64,000 nt of DNA from Mycobacterium haemophilum DSM 44634 (GCF_000340435.2 NZ_CP011883.2:4076687-4140686); one strand, 5' to 3'; positions 1 to 7,621 are shown, numbered from the stretch's first letter. The notes: generated by a model from the sequence alone, not told the origin. Numbers and translations: made by a program.

Positions 1-369
1 GGTCGCCCGGCACGCCTCGAGTAGATCGCGGTCGGCCACGGATTTGAGGACGTAGCCAGATGCGCCGACCCTAAGCGCTTCGAAGAAGTACTGCTCGTTG
101 TCGTACATCGACAACATTAGTATCCGCACACGGGGGTGCCTGCGGTGGATCTCTCGCGCAGCCTGCAGCCCGGTCATCCTCGGCATCGCGATGTCGAGGA
201 TGGCCAGGTCGACGGGGGTGTCGTCGAGAGCCGCGAGCGCCTCGCACCCGTCGGCAGCCTCGGCGACCACGCAGAGGTCCGGCTCAGCATCCAGGATCAT
301 CCGCAAACCACTTCGCACGAGCGCGTGGTCGTCGGCAAGCAGGATGCGCGCTGGCTGCGACACCATCAT
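1..369 (-). CDS. NarL/LuxR-family response regulator, receiver domain (3' end cut off by window)
   Basis: Only the N-terminal 123 residues are in the window; the gene continues past position 1, where a LuxR-type DNA-binding domain would be expected. The receiver domain is clear: acidic pair in LADDHA (residues 13-14), phospho-acceptor Asp59 in LAILDIAMPRMTG, and the switch lysine in YVLKSV near the cut end. The start ATG (369-367) overlaps the TGA of the upstream histidine kinase, so the two are translationally coupled and form a two-component pair. The target genes are unknown. The divergent truncated haemoglobin next door makes an oxygen or nitric oxide signal plausible, but this is inference. 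Confidence 0.93.
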   Translation of the reverse strand, partial: MMVSQPARILLADDHALVRSGLRMILDAEPDLCVVAEAADGCEALAALDDTPVDLAILDIAMPRMTGLQAAREIHRRHPRVRILMLSMYDNEQYFFEALRVGASGYVLKSVADRDLLEACRAT

Positions 370-1382
370 CGGTTTCGACCAGTCGACGGCAGCGGTACCA
401 CTAGCCTGACTTCAGTCCCCTCGGTGGTCGGCGAGGTGATCCTCAGGGTGCCATTCACCAGCAGTGCGCGTTCACGCATACCGCTGATCCCCGCGCCCTC
501 GGAGACTATCCCGCCGCGGCCGTCGTCGGCGATCCGCAGCGTGAGTTCGTTTGTGGTGACATGAAAGTCCAACCACGCCTTGTTGGCGCCGGAATGGCGG
601 GCGACGTTGGTCAGGCTCTCTTGGGCGATGCGGTAGCAGACCAGCTCGACGTCAGGCTTCAGCCGGTCGGATTGCGGGGCAATGTGTTTGACGACGTCGA
701 CACCCGTCGCTTGTGGGAACTCGTCGCACAGTGCATGCAGCGCGCTCGGCAAGCCAAGCTCATCAAGCGCATCCGGGCGCAGTCGGCGAGCGATGCTACG
801 CACCTCATCGAGGCTGGCGCGCACGGTTTCCTGAGCGTCCCGGAGTTCGCCGCATATCTTAGGGGGCGCGCAGTCAACGGCCCGCTTGAGGCGCAGCAGG
901 GCGACGGTGAGGGTTTGGCCGATCTCGTCATGCAATTCCCGGGCGATCCGTTGACGCTCGTTTTCCTGCGCGTCCAGCGCCGCCGCGCTCGCGGAAGCCC
1001 GCTCGGTTTCGAGCCGGTCCAGCATGGCGTTGAAGGACATGATGAGGTGGTGTAGGTCGCCATAGCCTCGGTCGTCGTGCATGCGGGGGCTCCGCCGGGG
1101 CGGATCGACCCGCCGCATAGACGCAGCGAGCCGGTCCAGGGGGGCAAGCTTCGAGCGCAGGAGCAGCGCGTTGGCGGTCAACATGACCGCCAACCCGACC
1201 ACAAGGACCGGGATCTCTGCCAGCTTGATGGGCTTCGACACGGTTGCCGGCGACATAACGAGGACCAGCGTGCCGAGGGTAAAGATCAGACCGTTGATCA
1301 AAACAACCCAGCGAAACAAACCGCCCGCTGTGATTATCGCTCGTCGCCGAAATATGTTGATCACCGCTGAGCGAAGCTTCAC
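366..1382 (-). CDS. NarL-type (HisKA_3) membrane sensor histidine kinase
   Basis: Autophosphorylating sensor that should phosphorylate the coupled regulator downstream. Two hydrophobic segments near the N-terminus (around VVLINGLIFTLGTLVLVM and VLVVGLAVMLTANALLL) flank only a short loop. They are followed by a HAMP-like linker, the phospho-acceptor helix ARELHDEIGQTL, and a HATPase_c domain with N-box QESLTNVARHSGA, G1 DDGRGG and G2 GISGMRERA. The open frame extends 79 codons further upstream, but that stretch is not protein-like. I therefore prefer the GTG at 1382 (MKLRSAVINIF), although its ribosome site is weak. With so little extracytoplasmic sequence, the signal is probably sensed in the membrane or cytoplasm. 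Confidence 0.88.
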   Translation of the reverse strand: MKLRSAVINIFRRRAIITAGGLFRWVVLINGLIFTLGTLVLVMSPATVSKPIKLAEIPVLVVGLAVMLTANALLLRSKLAPLDRLAASMRRVDPPRRSPRMHDDRGYGDLHHLIMSFNAMLDRLETERASASAAALDAQENERQRIARELHDEIGQTLTVALLRLKRAVDCAPPKICGELRDAQETVRASLDEVRSIARRLRPDALDELGLPSALHALCDEFPQATGVDVVKHIAPQSDRLKPDVELVCYRIAQESLTNVARHSGANKAWLDFHVTTNELTLRIADDGRGGIVSEGAGISGMRERALLVNGTLRITSPTTEGTEVRLVVPLPSTGRNR

Positions 1383-1881
1383 ACCACTAGCCTGATACGG
1401 GAACAACAGGTTTGTCCATACAGGTTTAATTCCCCCGCAAATGGGTGTCAAATGCGATAGCGATTGGCCGATCGGCGACCAAGACTGAAAGTCATGTGCA
1501 CAGGAGCGTCGAGGCATATCGACCGGATAGCGGTGTCCAGCAGCGTTGGTCTGGATCAGATCTGCATCTGGGATGGTGCGCGCTGCGATAGGTTGGCGGA
1601 CTCGGACAGCAACCGGCACCTATTCGCAACCAATGTGGACCTTGCGCGCATCACCGACCTGCTCAGACCAACCAAGGGATCAGCCCTAGGGGGCGCGATG
1701 AATGTCATCTGATAGCTCACCGGCGAGACGGATCGACCCCACGCCTTCGCAATTCGTTTCTGGCACTTCCAATGGCCCCTTCGCCGACGTCTGGTAACCG
1801 GCACAACAGACCCGCAACAATCGTCGCTTCCCGTCCGCTGAGCGGAGCGAGGAAACTTCGACCTAAGAGGAGACGAAACCA
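1383..1881. promoter_or_regulatory. Divergent intergenic region, kinase operon versus haemoglobin
   Basis: About 500 bases between the divergent kinase/regulator pair and the haemoglobin gene. No protein-like frame is supported. It should hold promoters for both directions. The only clear element is the ribosome binding site AAGAGGAGACGAAACC directly before the haemoglobin ATG at 1882. Confidence 0.4.
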
Positions 1882-2283
1882 ATGTCACGATTTGACATAG
1901 GAACGGAGTCCAGTATCTACGACAGGGTCGGTGGCCATGAAGCCCTTGAGCTCGTTGTCGAGGACTTCTATGCCCGTGTACTTGCCGATGATCACCTGTC
2001 GAGGTTTTTCACCGGAACGAATATGAACCGCCTGAAAGGCCGGCAAGTCGAATTCTTTGCGGCCGCTCTCGGCGGCCCGGAGCGATACACCGGCGTATCG
2101 ATGAAGCAGGTGCATCAAGGTCGTGGAATCACCAAGCACCACTTCAATCTCGTGGCAGGGCATCTCATAGACTCGCTGTTTTCGGCTGGAGTCCCCTCGG
2201 ACACAGTCGTGGAAATATTCGGTGTGATTGCGCCGCTGGCGGACGACATCGCATCGGGGGACGCCGTCACAGCACACCGCTGA
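1882..2283 (+). CDS. glbN: Truncated haemoglobin, group I (TrHbN-like)
   Basis: Small 133-residue haem protein of the 2-over-2 globin fold. Group I members bind oxygen and detoxify nitric oxide in mycobacteria. Recognisable elements are the N-terminal SSIYDRVGGHEALELVVEDFYARV, containing the B10 Tyr of the distal pocket, the glycine-rich turn AALGGPERYTG, and the proximal haem His in MKQVHQGRGITKHHF. Length matches the family. The start is supported by a strong ribosome site (AGAGGAGA). It is divergent from a two-component system that may control it, though no binding site was identified. The symbol is by family resemblance; this gene is not at this locus in H37Rv. Confidence 0.9.
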   Translation: MSRFDIGTESSIYDRVGGHEALELVVEDFYARVLADDHLSRFFTGTNMNRLKGRQVEFFAAALGGPERYTGVSMKQVHQGRGITKHHFNLVAGHLIDSLFSAGVPSDTVVEIFGVIAPLADDIASGDAVTAHR

Positions 2284-2349
2284 ATGTGCCGCGCGCAACT
2301 CCCTCACCTAGGGAGTGTCAAGGATCAACCGACGGCATACATTTGCTGA

Positions 2350-2391
2350 GCGCGCCCGAAGGTGCGCGCCTGAAGATGCGCGCCCGAAGGG
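2350..2391. repeat. Three tandem 14-bp repeats ending in the att fragment
   Basis: GCGCGCCCGAAGGT (2350-2363), GCGCGCCTGAAGAT (2364-2377) and GCGCGCCCGAAGGG (2378-2391) follow one another directly. The third is the start of the tRNA-Arg-derived repeat. The array looks like repeated partial copies of the tRNA 3' terminus at the outer island boundary. Confidence 0.8.
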
Positions 2392-2412
2392 ATTCGAACC
2401 CCTAACCTTCTG
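2378..2412 (-). repeat. Outer attachment-site repeat (35-bp tRNA-Arg 3' fragment)
   Basis: These 35 bases are identical to 6088-6122, the 3' part of tRNA-Arg(ACG), covering the acceptor 3' strand, T arm and variable region. After 2412 the sequences diverge. Such a displaced tRNA 3' end is the classic footprint of a tyrosine-recombinase element integrated into a tRNA gene. Confidence 0.92.
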
Positions 2413-3024
2413 GCGTATTTTACGCGCACAGCTCCATCCATCAGAGTCTTTTAAAGTATTGCTGTTCAACAGGATACGAAGTCATGGGTCCGTGTCAGTC
2501 CATACGAATATTGTTGGATTTGCAGGTGTTTGTATCAGCAAAATGGAGACTCAGCGGCAGGGAGAAGTCATGACCAACCACACATGTATGCGCTGCGGGC
2601 TAGAGGTCCGCTGCTCGCACGGAAGCTGGGCGCATCGGCATCCCGCCGCCGTCACAGCCGGACTCTTCACCTTGGTGTAGATGTCGATGATAATCAGCAC
2701 CCACCCCGCCGCGACGCGCACGATGACCGCGCTGGGCGCCGGCGCAATCGGGACGTGGCTGCTCGCCTGTGAGCGGCGCCGGCGGGAAGCACTCGCTGGC
2801 CCGGGCCGACCACTGGTCGGTCACACAGCCGATTCGCCGAGGATAAGAGCTGATGTTGTCCACGCGCCAACCCGTCGACCTTTGTGGCGCCTGTCATCGA
2901 CAGATGAGACTCACACGCAGAGCCGCGAGGTAGCGCGGCTACCTACGCCGGCATCGTCGGTAGTCGGGGCAGTTTCCTAGACCGGAATTGGTTCGATGCC
3001 AACGACCGTTGTAGGTACACACGG
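2413..3024. other. Island left part without a confident gene
   Basis: About 600 bases. Two short frames abut stop-to-start: 2571-2680 (36 residues, beginning MTNHTCMRCGLEVRC, preceded by GGGAGAAGTC) and 2681-2980 (99 residues, Arg/Thr-rich). Neither resembles a known family. The first has a CxxC-type start that could be a tiny zinc-binding protein, or a degraded one. I would not call either as a gene. Confidence 0.35.
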
Positions 3025-3058
3025 AACCTATAAGAAAACGGGGATTATGTTATAGGTT
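3025..3058 (+). promoter_or_regulatory. Perfect 9-bp inverted repeat abutting the fic start (operator candidate)
   Basis: AACCTATAA (3025-3033) and TTATAGGTT (3050-3058) are perfect inverted arms 16 bases apart, ending at the base before the GTG start at 3059. The right arm contains a TATAGG -10-like hexamer. The downstream protein has a C-terminal winged-helix domain, so autorepression at this site is a reasonable guess. Confidence 0.55.
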
Positions 3059-4213
3059 GTGGTCGTGGACCCAACAAGGTTTGTAGCTCCCGAATGGGGG
3101 CGCGCCGTCTCGACCGGAGGACCAGCGGCTTACTACGCCTTCGTCCCAATGCCCGTTCCCGACGAGCTCACCCTGGCACCCGGAACCATCATGTTGCTAT
3201 CCGAGGCGGACTCGGCGCTTGGGAGACTGGCTGGCGCCGGGCGGCTTCTGCCCGATCCGCACCTTCTGGTGAATGCCTACATCACCCGAGAGGCGGTGGC
3301 GAGTTCGCGAATCGAGGGTACGCAGGCGTCTGTAACCGAGGTGTTCGACGCGGCCGTCACCGGAGTCACCGCGCGAGCCGACGTCCAAGAGGTACGCAAC
3401 TACATCCGTGCGCTCAGGCACGGCTTGGATCGGCTCGACGACGGCTTTCCGCTTTCTCTACGCCTGATCAGAGAGATGCACGAAATCCTGCTCACCGGAG
3501 TCCGTGGTCAGGAAAGAACCCCCGGAGAATTCCGTCAAACCCAGAACTGGATCTCGTCTCCCGACAACCAACCCAAAACGGCTCGTTTCGTTCCTCCCAC
3601 GATCGAAAACATGTGGAAATCACTCGACAATTGGGAGAAATACTTACACATTGACCAGCCCAAGCTTCCCCTGCTTGTGCGTTGCGCGCTGCTTCATTTT
3701 CAATTCGAGACGATCCACCCGTTCCTCGATGGCAACGGCCGAATAGGTCGACTGTTCATCATCTTGTACCTGGTCAAACTCGGACGGCTACCTACTCCTT
3801 TGCTCTACATATCGAGCTACTTCGATCAGCGTAAAGAGGAGTACTACGACCGGCTCCAGTTCGTCCGCGAACGTGGCGAGATCAAGGAGTGGCTGGATTT
3901 CTTCCTGCTGGGTATCGCCGGTCAAGCAGCTGACGCAGTAACCCGAGCCGAAGAGCTCGCAGACCTGCGCGAGAGCTATCGACTCAAGTTGCAGGGATCT
4001 AGAAGTCGTGCAATCGAAGTGGCGGATCTGCTGTTCGCCAATCCGATCATGACCGTACGTGCGGTGCAGAAGCGACTCGGAGTCAGCCAACCCGGTGCCA
4101 CGAACTTGCTCCGCACGCTTACCACGGAGGGCATTGTTCGGGAGGTGGGCGAAGGACCGGGGACGCGTCATCGTTGGTTCGCCGACGCAGTTCTTGGAGT
4201 ACTGGATCCGTAG
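3059..4213 (+). CDS. Fic-family AMP/NMP-transferase with N-terminal inhibitory motif and C-terminal winged helix
   Basis: 384 residues. The Fic core is complete: HPFLDGNGRIGR at residues 220-231 gives the catalytic His, the acidic residue and the phosphate-binding GNGR. An inhibitory helix motif SxxxEG is present at residues 82-87 (S82, E86, G87), upstream of the core, which makes it a self-inhibited class II Fic protein. The C-terminal ~60 residues (from about VADLLFANPIM) form a winged-helix DNA-binding domain. Such proteins transfer a nucleotide monophosphate to target hydroxyls; the target here is unknown. Start is GTG 3059, or GTG 3065 two codons later. First gene of the island cargo. 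Toxin-like or regulatory roles are both possible. Confidence 0.92.
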   Translation: MVVDPTRFVAPEWGRAVSTGGPAAYYAFVPMPVPDELTLAPGTIMLLSEADSALGRLAGAGRLLPDPHLLVNAYITREAVASSRIEGTQASVTEVFDAAVTGVTARADVQEVRNYIRALRHGLDRLDDGFPLSLRLIREMHEILLTGVRGQERTPGEFRQTQNWISSPDNQPKTARFVPPTIENMWKSLDNWEKYLHIDQPKLPLLVRCALLHFQFETIHPFLDGNGRIGRLFIILYLVKLGRLPTPLLYISSYFDQRKEEYYDRLQFVRERGEIKEWLDFFLLGIAGQAADAVTRAEELADLRESYRLKLQGSRSRAIEVADLLFANPIMTVRAVQKRLGVSQPGATNLLRTLTTEGIVREVGEGPGTRHRWFADAVLGVLDP

Positions 4214-4262
4214 CCGCTGCTAAGTGCCGGTTGCCACCCACTTGCCGGACGCGGCCAGCCCC

Positions 4263-4602
4263 TGAGTTCAAAACCACCGCACGGGGCGAATCTTCGAGAT
4301 CGAGATCACCAAGTTCGTAATGGACGGACACGAGATTCGTCCCTTGCTGCTCGCATCGATCGATCTGCACCCCAAGCAAGATAGCTACTACACGGTTTGC
4401 CGAGCTCCCGTATCTCTCGATCGAAACCGAACAAGCGCTCTACCTAGTTCCTAACGAGTTACCGAATAAGCCGGCTGACTACTTTGCAGTGGCCTATACC
4501 GACTTAACTGGTCGAAGGTGGGCGGTTGATACCCGATGGGAAAGTTCAACGGATCTTCTGAGCCGGCTTCCTGCCGACTCGCTTTCCGAAAGAGGAGACT
4601 AG
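4263..4602 (+). pseudogene. Frameshifted unknown gene between fic and the protease
   Basis: Two protein-like stretches lie in different frames. The first runs from about 4263 (RIFEIEITKFVMDGHEIRPL and on). The second starts near 4395 and ends at TAG 4602, containing ALYLVPNELPNKPADYFAVA and RRWAVDTRWESSTDLLSRL. The frame change is at about 4380-4400. The second part ends 6 bases before the protease GTG and in the same frame, as in an operon. I do not recognise the family. An alternative is a genuine short protein starting in the second frame, but no good start codon is evident. Confidence 0.5.
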
Positions 4603-4608
4603 GTAACC

Positions 4609-5568
4609 GTGAGCCCTGGCGACGTCATTGACCCTGGCGCCGGCGGCGCCGGTACAGAAGCTACAACGGTCGGCCCGACTGCGTTCAAGATTGAGATACC
4701 AGGCGTGTCGTTCCGGACGGTCTTTCTCGAGATGATCTTCAACCCGAGTGGAGGCGAGCCAGTGTCTTCTGATGATGGAGGGCTCAAGGTCTTAGCGACG
4801 GGCACGGGCTTTTTCTATCGAGTGGACGGCCATGACTTCATTCTGACCGCCAGGCATAACGTCACTGGGCACCATTGGGAGACAAATGAATTCTTATGCT
4901 CGGACTATTCAGTGGAGCCGACGCACCTTCGCCTTGCCCTTCGCGGTAGCCCACCGCCCCAGGGATGGTCGACAACACTCGGCAGCGACCAGATGCTCAT
5001 ACCTTTCGCGCGTCATCTAATTCCCCTTGTTGATGAGGGACTGAATCCGTTGTGGCTCGAACACCCCGAATACGGTTCGGCGATGGACGTCGCCGCGGTC
5101 GCCTTCAGCAACCCGGACACCGACCACCTCCTGATCATCCCCTGGGAGCATCCAGACGATGACAGTGGGGACTCGAAACTGTGGATAACGCAAGATGTCT
5201 CAATCATCGGCTACCCATTCGGCCTCACCAATGGACCTCTCCTTCCACTCTGGATTCGCGGGACAATCGCCTCAGACCCGGCCTTCAACTACGTCCACCG
5301 AAACCAGACCTTGCCAGCATTCCTTATTGACGCAAGGACACGAAAGGGACAATCCGGTTCACCCACAATCCTTTTCCGCCTGCCGGGAACCCCCCTGCCA
5401 TCCGAGGATGGCCGCTTCCAATGGACGCTCGGCACACACTCGCGTCTGCTGGGCATCTACACCGGCCGGATTTCGAAAGACTCAGACCTAGGCTTCGTCT
5501 GGCGTATCGACGACGTGGCCAGCATTTGCACAGACGGCGTGCGTCCGGCGCGCGACGCCGCCGACTAA
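4609..5568 (+). CDS. Trypsin-like serine protease (S1-type fold), cytoplasmic, island cargo
   Basis: 319 residues without signal peptide or membrane segment. The triad can be placed: His83 in FILTARHNV, Asp160 in GSAMDVAAVAF, and Ser249 in RKGQSGSPT, with the oxyanion-type GxSG context. The preceding GTGFF resembles the substrate-side beta strand of HtrA/trypsin-like peptidases. The start GTG 4609 follows AAAGAGGAGA at some distance. Cytoplasmic trypsin-like proteases next to regulatory or toxin genes on islands are common in actinobacterial defence-type loci. Its substrate is unknown, and linkage with Fic is by position only. Confidence 0.85.
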   Translation: MSPGDVIDPGAGGAGTEATTVGPTAFKIEIPGVSFRTVFLEMIFNPSGGEPVSSDDGGLKVLATGTGFFYRVDGHDFILTARHNVTGHHWETNEFLCSDYSVEPTHLRLALRGSPPPQGWSTTLGSDQMLIPFARHLIPLVDEGLNPLWLEHPEYGSAMDVAAVAFSNPDTDHLLIIPWEHPDDDSGDSKLWITQDVSIIGYPFGLTNGPLLPLWIRGTIASDPAFNYVHRNQTLPAFLIDARTRKGQSGSPTILFRLPGTPLPSEDGRFQWTLGTHSRLLGIYTGRISKDSDLGFVWRIDDVASICTDGVRPARDAAD

Positions 5569-6017
5569 GCCCGTTACGATCACCGGCACTCTGATCGACC
5601 ACGGCCGCATCGCCGGCAAACCCGTGCACCGCCAGGACGAGCGTAAGGGCAGCGCTCCCCCGCACACTGTCGTGCTGCCTCGGTTCGGAGTCGAATCGCC
5701 GACCGGGTTGGTCAGCAAGTCCGGGATGGACGGGCCGGTGTACGCCAACCGGGACGGCGGATGGACGAGCCTGAACAACATGCGGCGGGCACTGCGAGCA
5801 GCACTGCCGGCCGATCCGTCATGGGTGACCACCCACTCGTTTCTGCGGACGGTGGCCACCGTCGTCCGCGATGCCCTAGGGGCCGGCGCTGGCTCAGCAG
5901 CAGCTCTCCCACGCGAAGCTGGCGACCACCGAGGCACACTACCTTCAACGGCAGACCCGCGGCCCCGAGGTACGGGCCGTGCTGGATAAATTCGCTGGCC
6001 AGCAAAGTGGAGACTAA
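5568..6017 (+). pseudogene. Decayed tyrosine recombinase (phage-type integrase), C-terminal part
   Basis: C-terminal half of an integrase in two frames. The first includes TITGTLIDHGRIAGKPV, HTVVLPRF and THSFLRTVATVVRDALG. The second, from about 5886, includes LAQQQLSHAKLATTEAHYLQ and ends at TAA 6017. The second-half His (LSHA) and the nucleophile Tyr (HYLQ) survive. The HxxR motif reads HSFL, so the catalytic Arg is lost, and the whole N-terminal half, including the first catalytic Arg, is missing. The remnant begins at the stop of the protease and ends about 70 bases from the tRNA. It cannot be functional. Confidence 0.85.
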
Positions 6018-6087
6018 AAGTAGCGGGAAAGTATCAAATTCCGGGCGTGTCGCCTCGAGGTTTCAGACTTGTTTCCGCTGGTAGAAA

Positions 6088-6122
6088 GCGCGCCCGAAGG
6101 GATTCGAACCCCTAACCTTCTG
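6088..6122 (-). repeat. Inner attachment-site repeat within tRNA-Arg
   Basis: Second copy of the 35-bp direct repeat (other copy 2378-2412). It spans the 3' half of tRNA-Arg from the variable region to the acceptor end, so integration left the tRNA intact. Confidence 0.92.
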
Positions 6123-6161
6123 ATCCGTAGTCAGATGCTCTATCCGTTGAGCTACGGGCGC
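6089..6161 (-). tRNA. tRNA-Arg (anticodon ACG)
   Basis: 73 bases. The acceptor stem pairs GCGCCCG with CGGGCGC, the anticodon stem is TCTGA/TCAGA with loop CTACGGA (anticodon ACG), and the T loop is GGTTCGAATCC. No CCA is encoded. Its 3' end served as integration site of the 2378-6122 island. Confidence 0.96.
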
Positions 6162-6180
6162 CTGTCTTTAGTTATGTCCG

Positions 6181-6272
6181 TGGCGGAGGCGAGAGGATTT
6201 GAACCTCCGGTCCCCTTGAAGGGGGACAACTCATTAGCAGTGAGCCCCATTCGGCCGCTCTGGCACGCCTCC
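6181..6272 (-). tRNA. tRNA-Ser (anticodon GCT)
   Basis: Class II tRNA with a long variable arm (GTCCCCCTTCAAGGGGAC). The acceptor is GGAGGCG/CGCCTCC and the anticodon stem CTCA/TGAG has loop CTGCTAA. CCA is encoded at the 3' end (6181-6183). It lies 19 bases upstream of tRNA-Arg on the same strand. Confidence 0.96.
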
Positions 6273-6360
6273 TTTGACCCCCTGAGGGTACCCGACCCCT
6301 TCCTGGAATCCCTGAACCGCCGGAGGCATAGCGTACACAGCGGCAACATATGCTGTCGAA

Positions 6361-7452
6361 GTGACTGCCCGCCTGCGGCCCGAGCTGGCCGGGCTGCCAG
6401 TTTATGTGCCTGGTAAGACAGTGCCCGGCGCCATCAAACTGGCCAGCAACGAGACTGTGTTCGGACCGCTACCCAGCGTGCGCGCGGCCATCCAGCAAGC
6501 CACCGACACCATCAACCGCTATCCCGATAACGGTTGCGTGCAGCTCAAGGCGGCGCTAGCCAAGCGCCTCAGTTCGGTGAGCTCGGTAGATTTCGCCCCC
6601 GAGCATGTGGCCGTCGGTTGCGGTTCGGTCAGCCTTTGCCAGCAGCTCGTCCAGATCACTGCCTCGGCCGGCGACGAGGTGGTTTTCGGGTGGCGCAGTT
6701 TTGAGCTCTATCCGCCGCAAGTCCAGGTCGCCGGCGCGACCGCCGTTAAAGTGCCGTTGGCCAACCACACCTTCGACCTTTATGCGATGCTCGCCGCGAT
6801 CACCGACCGCACCCGGCTGATCTTCGTCTGCAACCCGAACAATCCGACGTCCACCGTCGTAAATCCGGACGCGCTGGCCCGCTTCGTGGAGACGGTCCCG
6901 CCGCACATCCTGATCGTCATTGACGAGGCCTACGTCGAATACATCCGCGACGGTCTGCTGCCCGACAGCCCGGCGCTGGTCCGGGCCCACCCCAATGTCG
7001 TTGTGCTACGCACCTTTTCAAAGGCCTACGGGCTGGCCGGTCTGCGGGTCGGCTACGCGATCGGCCATCCCGACGTGATCACCGCGCTGGACAAGGTCTA
7101 CGTGCCGTTCACCGTGTCGAGCGTCGCACAGGCCGCCGCCATTGCCTCGCTCGACGCCGCCGACGAGCTGCTAGCGCGCACCGACACCCTGGTCGGTGAG
7201 CGCGCCCGGGTCAGCGCCGCGTTACGCGACGCCGGGTTTACGCTGCCGCCGACACAAACCAACTTCGTCTGGCTGCCGCTGGGACCTCGCACACTGGATT
7301 TCGTTGAGCAGGCCGCGAATGCGCGCATCGTGGTCCGCCCGTACGGCACCGACGGTGTCCGAGTCACCATCGGCGCACCGGAAGAAAACGACGCCTTGCT
7401 GCGGTTTGCCGGTGACTGGATTGCAGGTACCGAACCGAGGAGTACCCGATGA
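6361..7452 (+). CDS. hisC2: Histidinol-phosphate/aromatic aminotransferase HisC2
   Basis: 363-residue fold-type I PLP aminotransferase, matching Rv3772 in length and context. The PLP lysine is in TFSKAYGLAGLRVGY. The Asn and Asp that hold the cofactor are in CNPNNPTS and DEAYVEY, and the C-terminal substrate Arg is in VVRPYGTDGVRVTIG. Family members of this branch transaminate phenylalanine or phenylpyruvate as well as histidinol phosphate. The start is GTG 6361; the frame gives MTARLRPELAGLPVYVPG, typical of the family. It is a lone gene following the tRNA pair, with no histidine operon around it. Confidence 0.93.
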   Translation: MTARLRPELAGLPVYVPGKTVPGAIKLASNETVFGPLPSVRAAIQQATDTINRYPDNGCVQLKAALAKRLSSVSSVDFAPEHVAVGCGSVSLCQQLVQITASAGDEVVFGWRSFELYPPQVQVAGATAVKVPLANHTFDLYAMLAAITDRTRLIFVCNPNNPTSTVVNPDALARFVETVPPHILIVIDEAYVEYIRDGLLPDSPALVRAHPNVVVLRTFSKAYGLAGLRVGYAIGHPDVITALDKVYVPFTVSSVAQAAAIASLDAADELLARTDTLVGERARVSAALRDAGFTLPPTQTNFVWLPLGPRTLDFVEQAANARIVVRPYGTDGVRVTIGAPEENDALLRFAGDWIAGTEPRSTR

Positions 7453-7464
7453 GCTTGGCGCGCA

Positions 7465-7621
7465 ACATGGCGAAGTTACCGCCACCATGGTGTATGACGG
7501 CCAACCCGTGCACGACCACTTCAAGAAGATCGACGACGACGCGGTGATGGGCAGCATGAACGGCAAAGGCGTCCTGGATAACGGCCGGTACTACTACTTC
7601 TATCTGGAGCGGCTGCTATAG
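7465..7621 (+). pseudogene. C-terminal remnant of a GXWXG/DUF4334-type protein
   Basis: The frame ending at TAG 7621 contains ATMVYDGQPVHDHFKKIDDD, then a Gly-rich stretch and GRYYYFYLERL. This is the conserved C-terminal signature of DUF4334 proteins. The N-terminal GXWXG domain and most of the body are missing. The frame joins hisC2 coding sequence upstream with no start codon of its own. It is best explained as a gene tail left by a deletion whose other end lies at the hisC2 stop. Confidence 0.6.

Larger units (their letters stand above)
2378..6122. mobile_element. Integrated genomic island at tRNA-Arg (about 3.7 kb, integrase decayed)
   Basis: Bounded by perfect 35-bp direct repeats (2378-2412 and 6088-6122). 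The intact tRNA lies at the right end, and an integrase remnant sits directly next to it in the usual position. The cargo is a Fic-domain protein, a frameshifted unknown gene and a trypsin-like protease. The cargo is visibly more AT-rich than the flanking wall genes. No replication, transfer or excision gene is recognised, and the integrase is truncated and frameshifted, so the island appears to be a fixed remnant of a larger element. Confidence 0.85.

Noticed and set aside
400..425. CTTCAGTCCCC-like sequence resembling half of a dormancy-regulator box
   Set aside because: Lies inside the kinase coding sequence and matches only half of the palindrome.
1383..1619. 79-codon upstream extension of the histidine kinase
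   Set aside because: Low-complexity, unlike sensor N-termini; the GTG at 1382 precedes the first helix sensibly.
2315..2680. 121-codon frame across the att repeats
   Set aside because: Includes tRNA-derived sequence and the 14-bp repeats, so it is not a real gene over its length.
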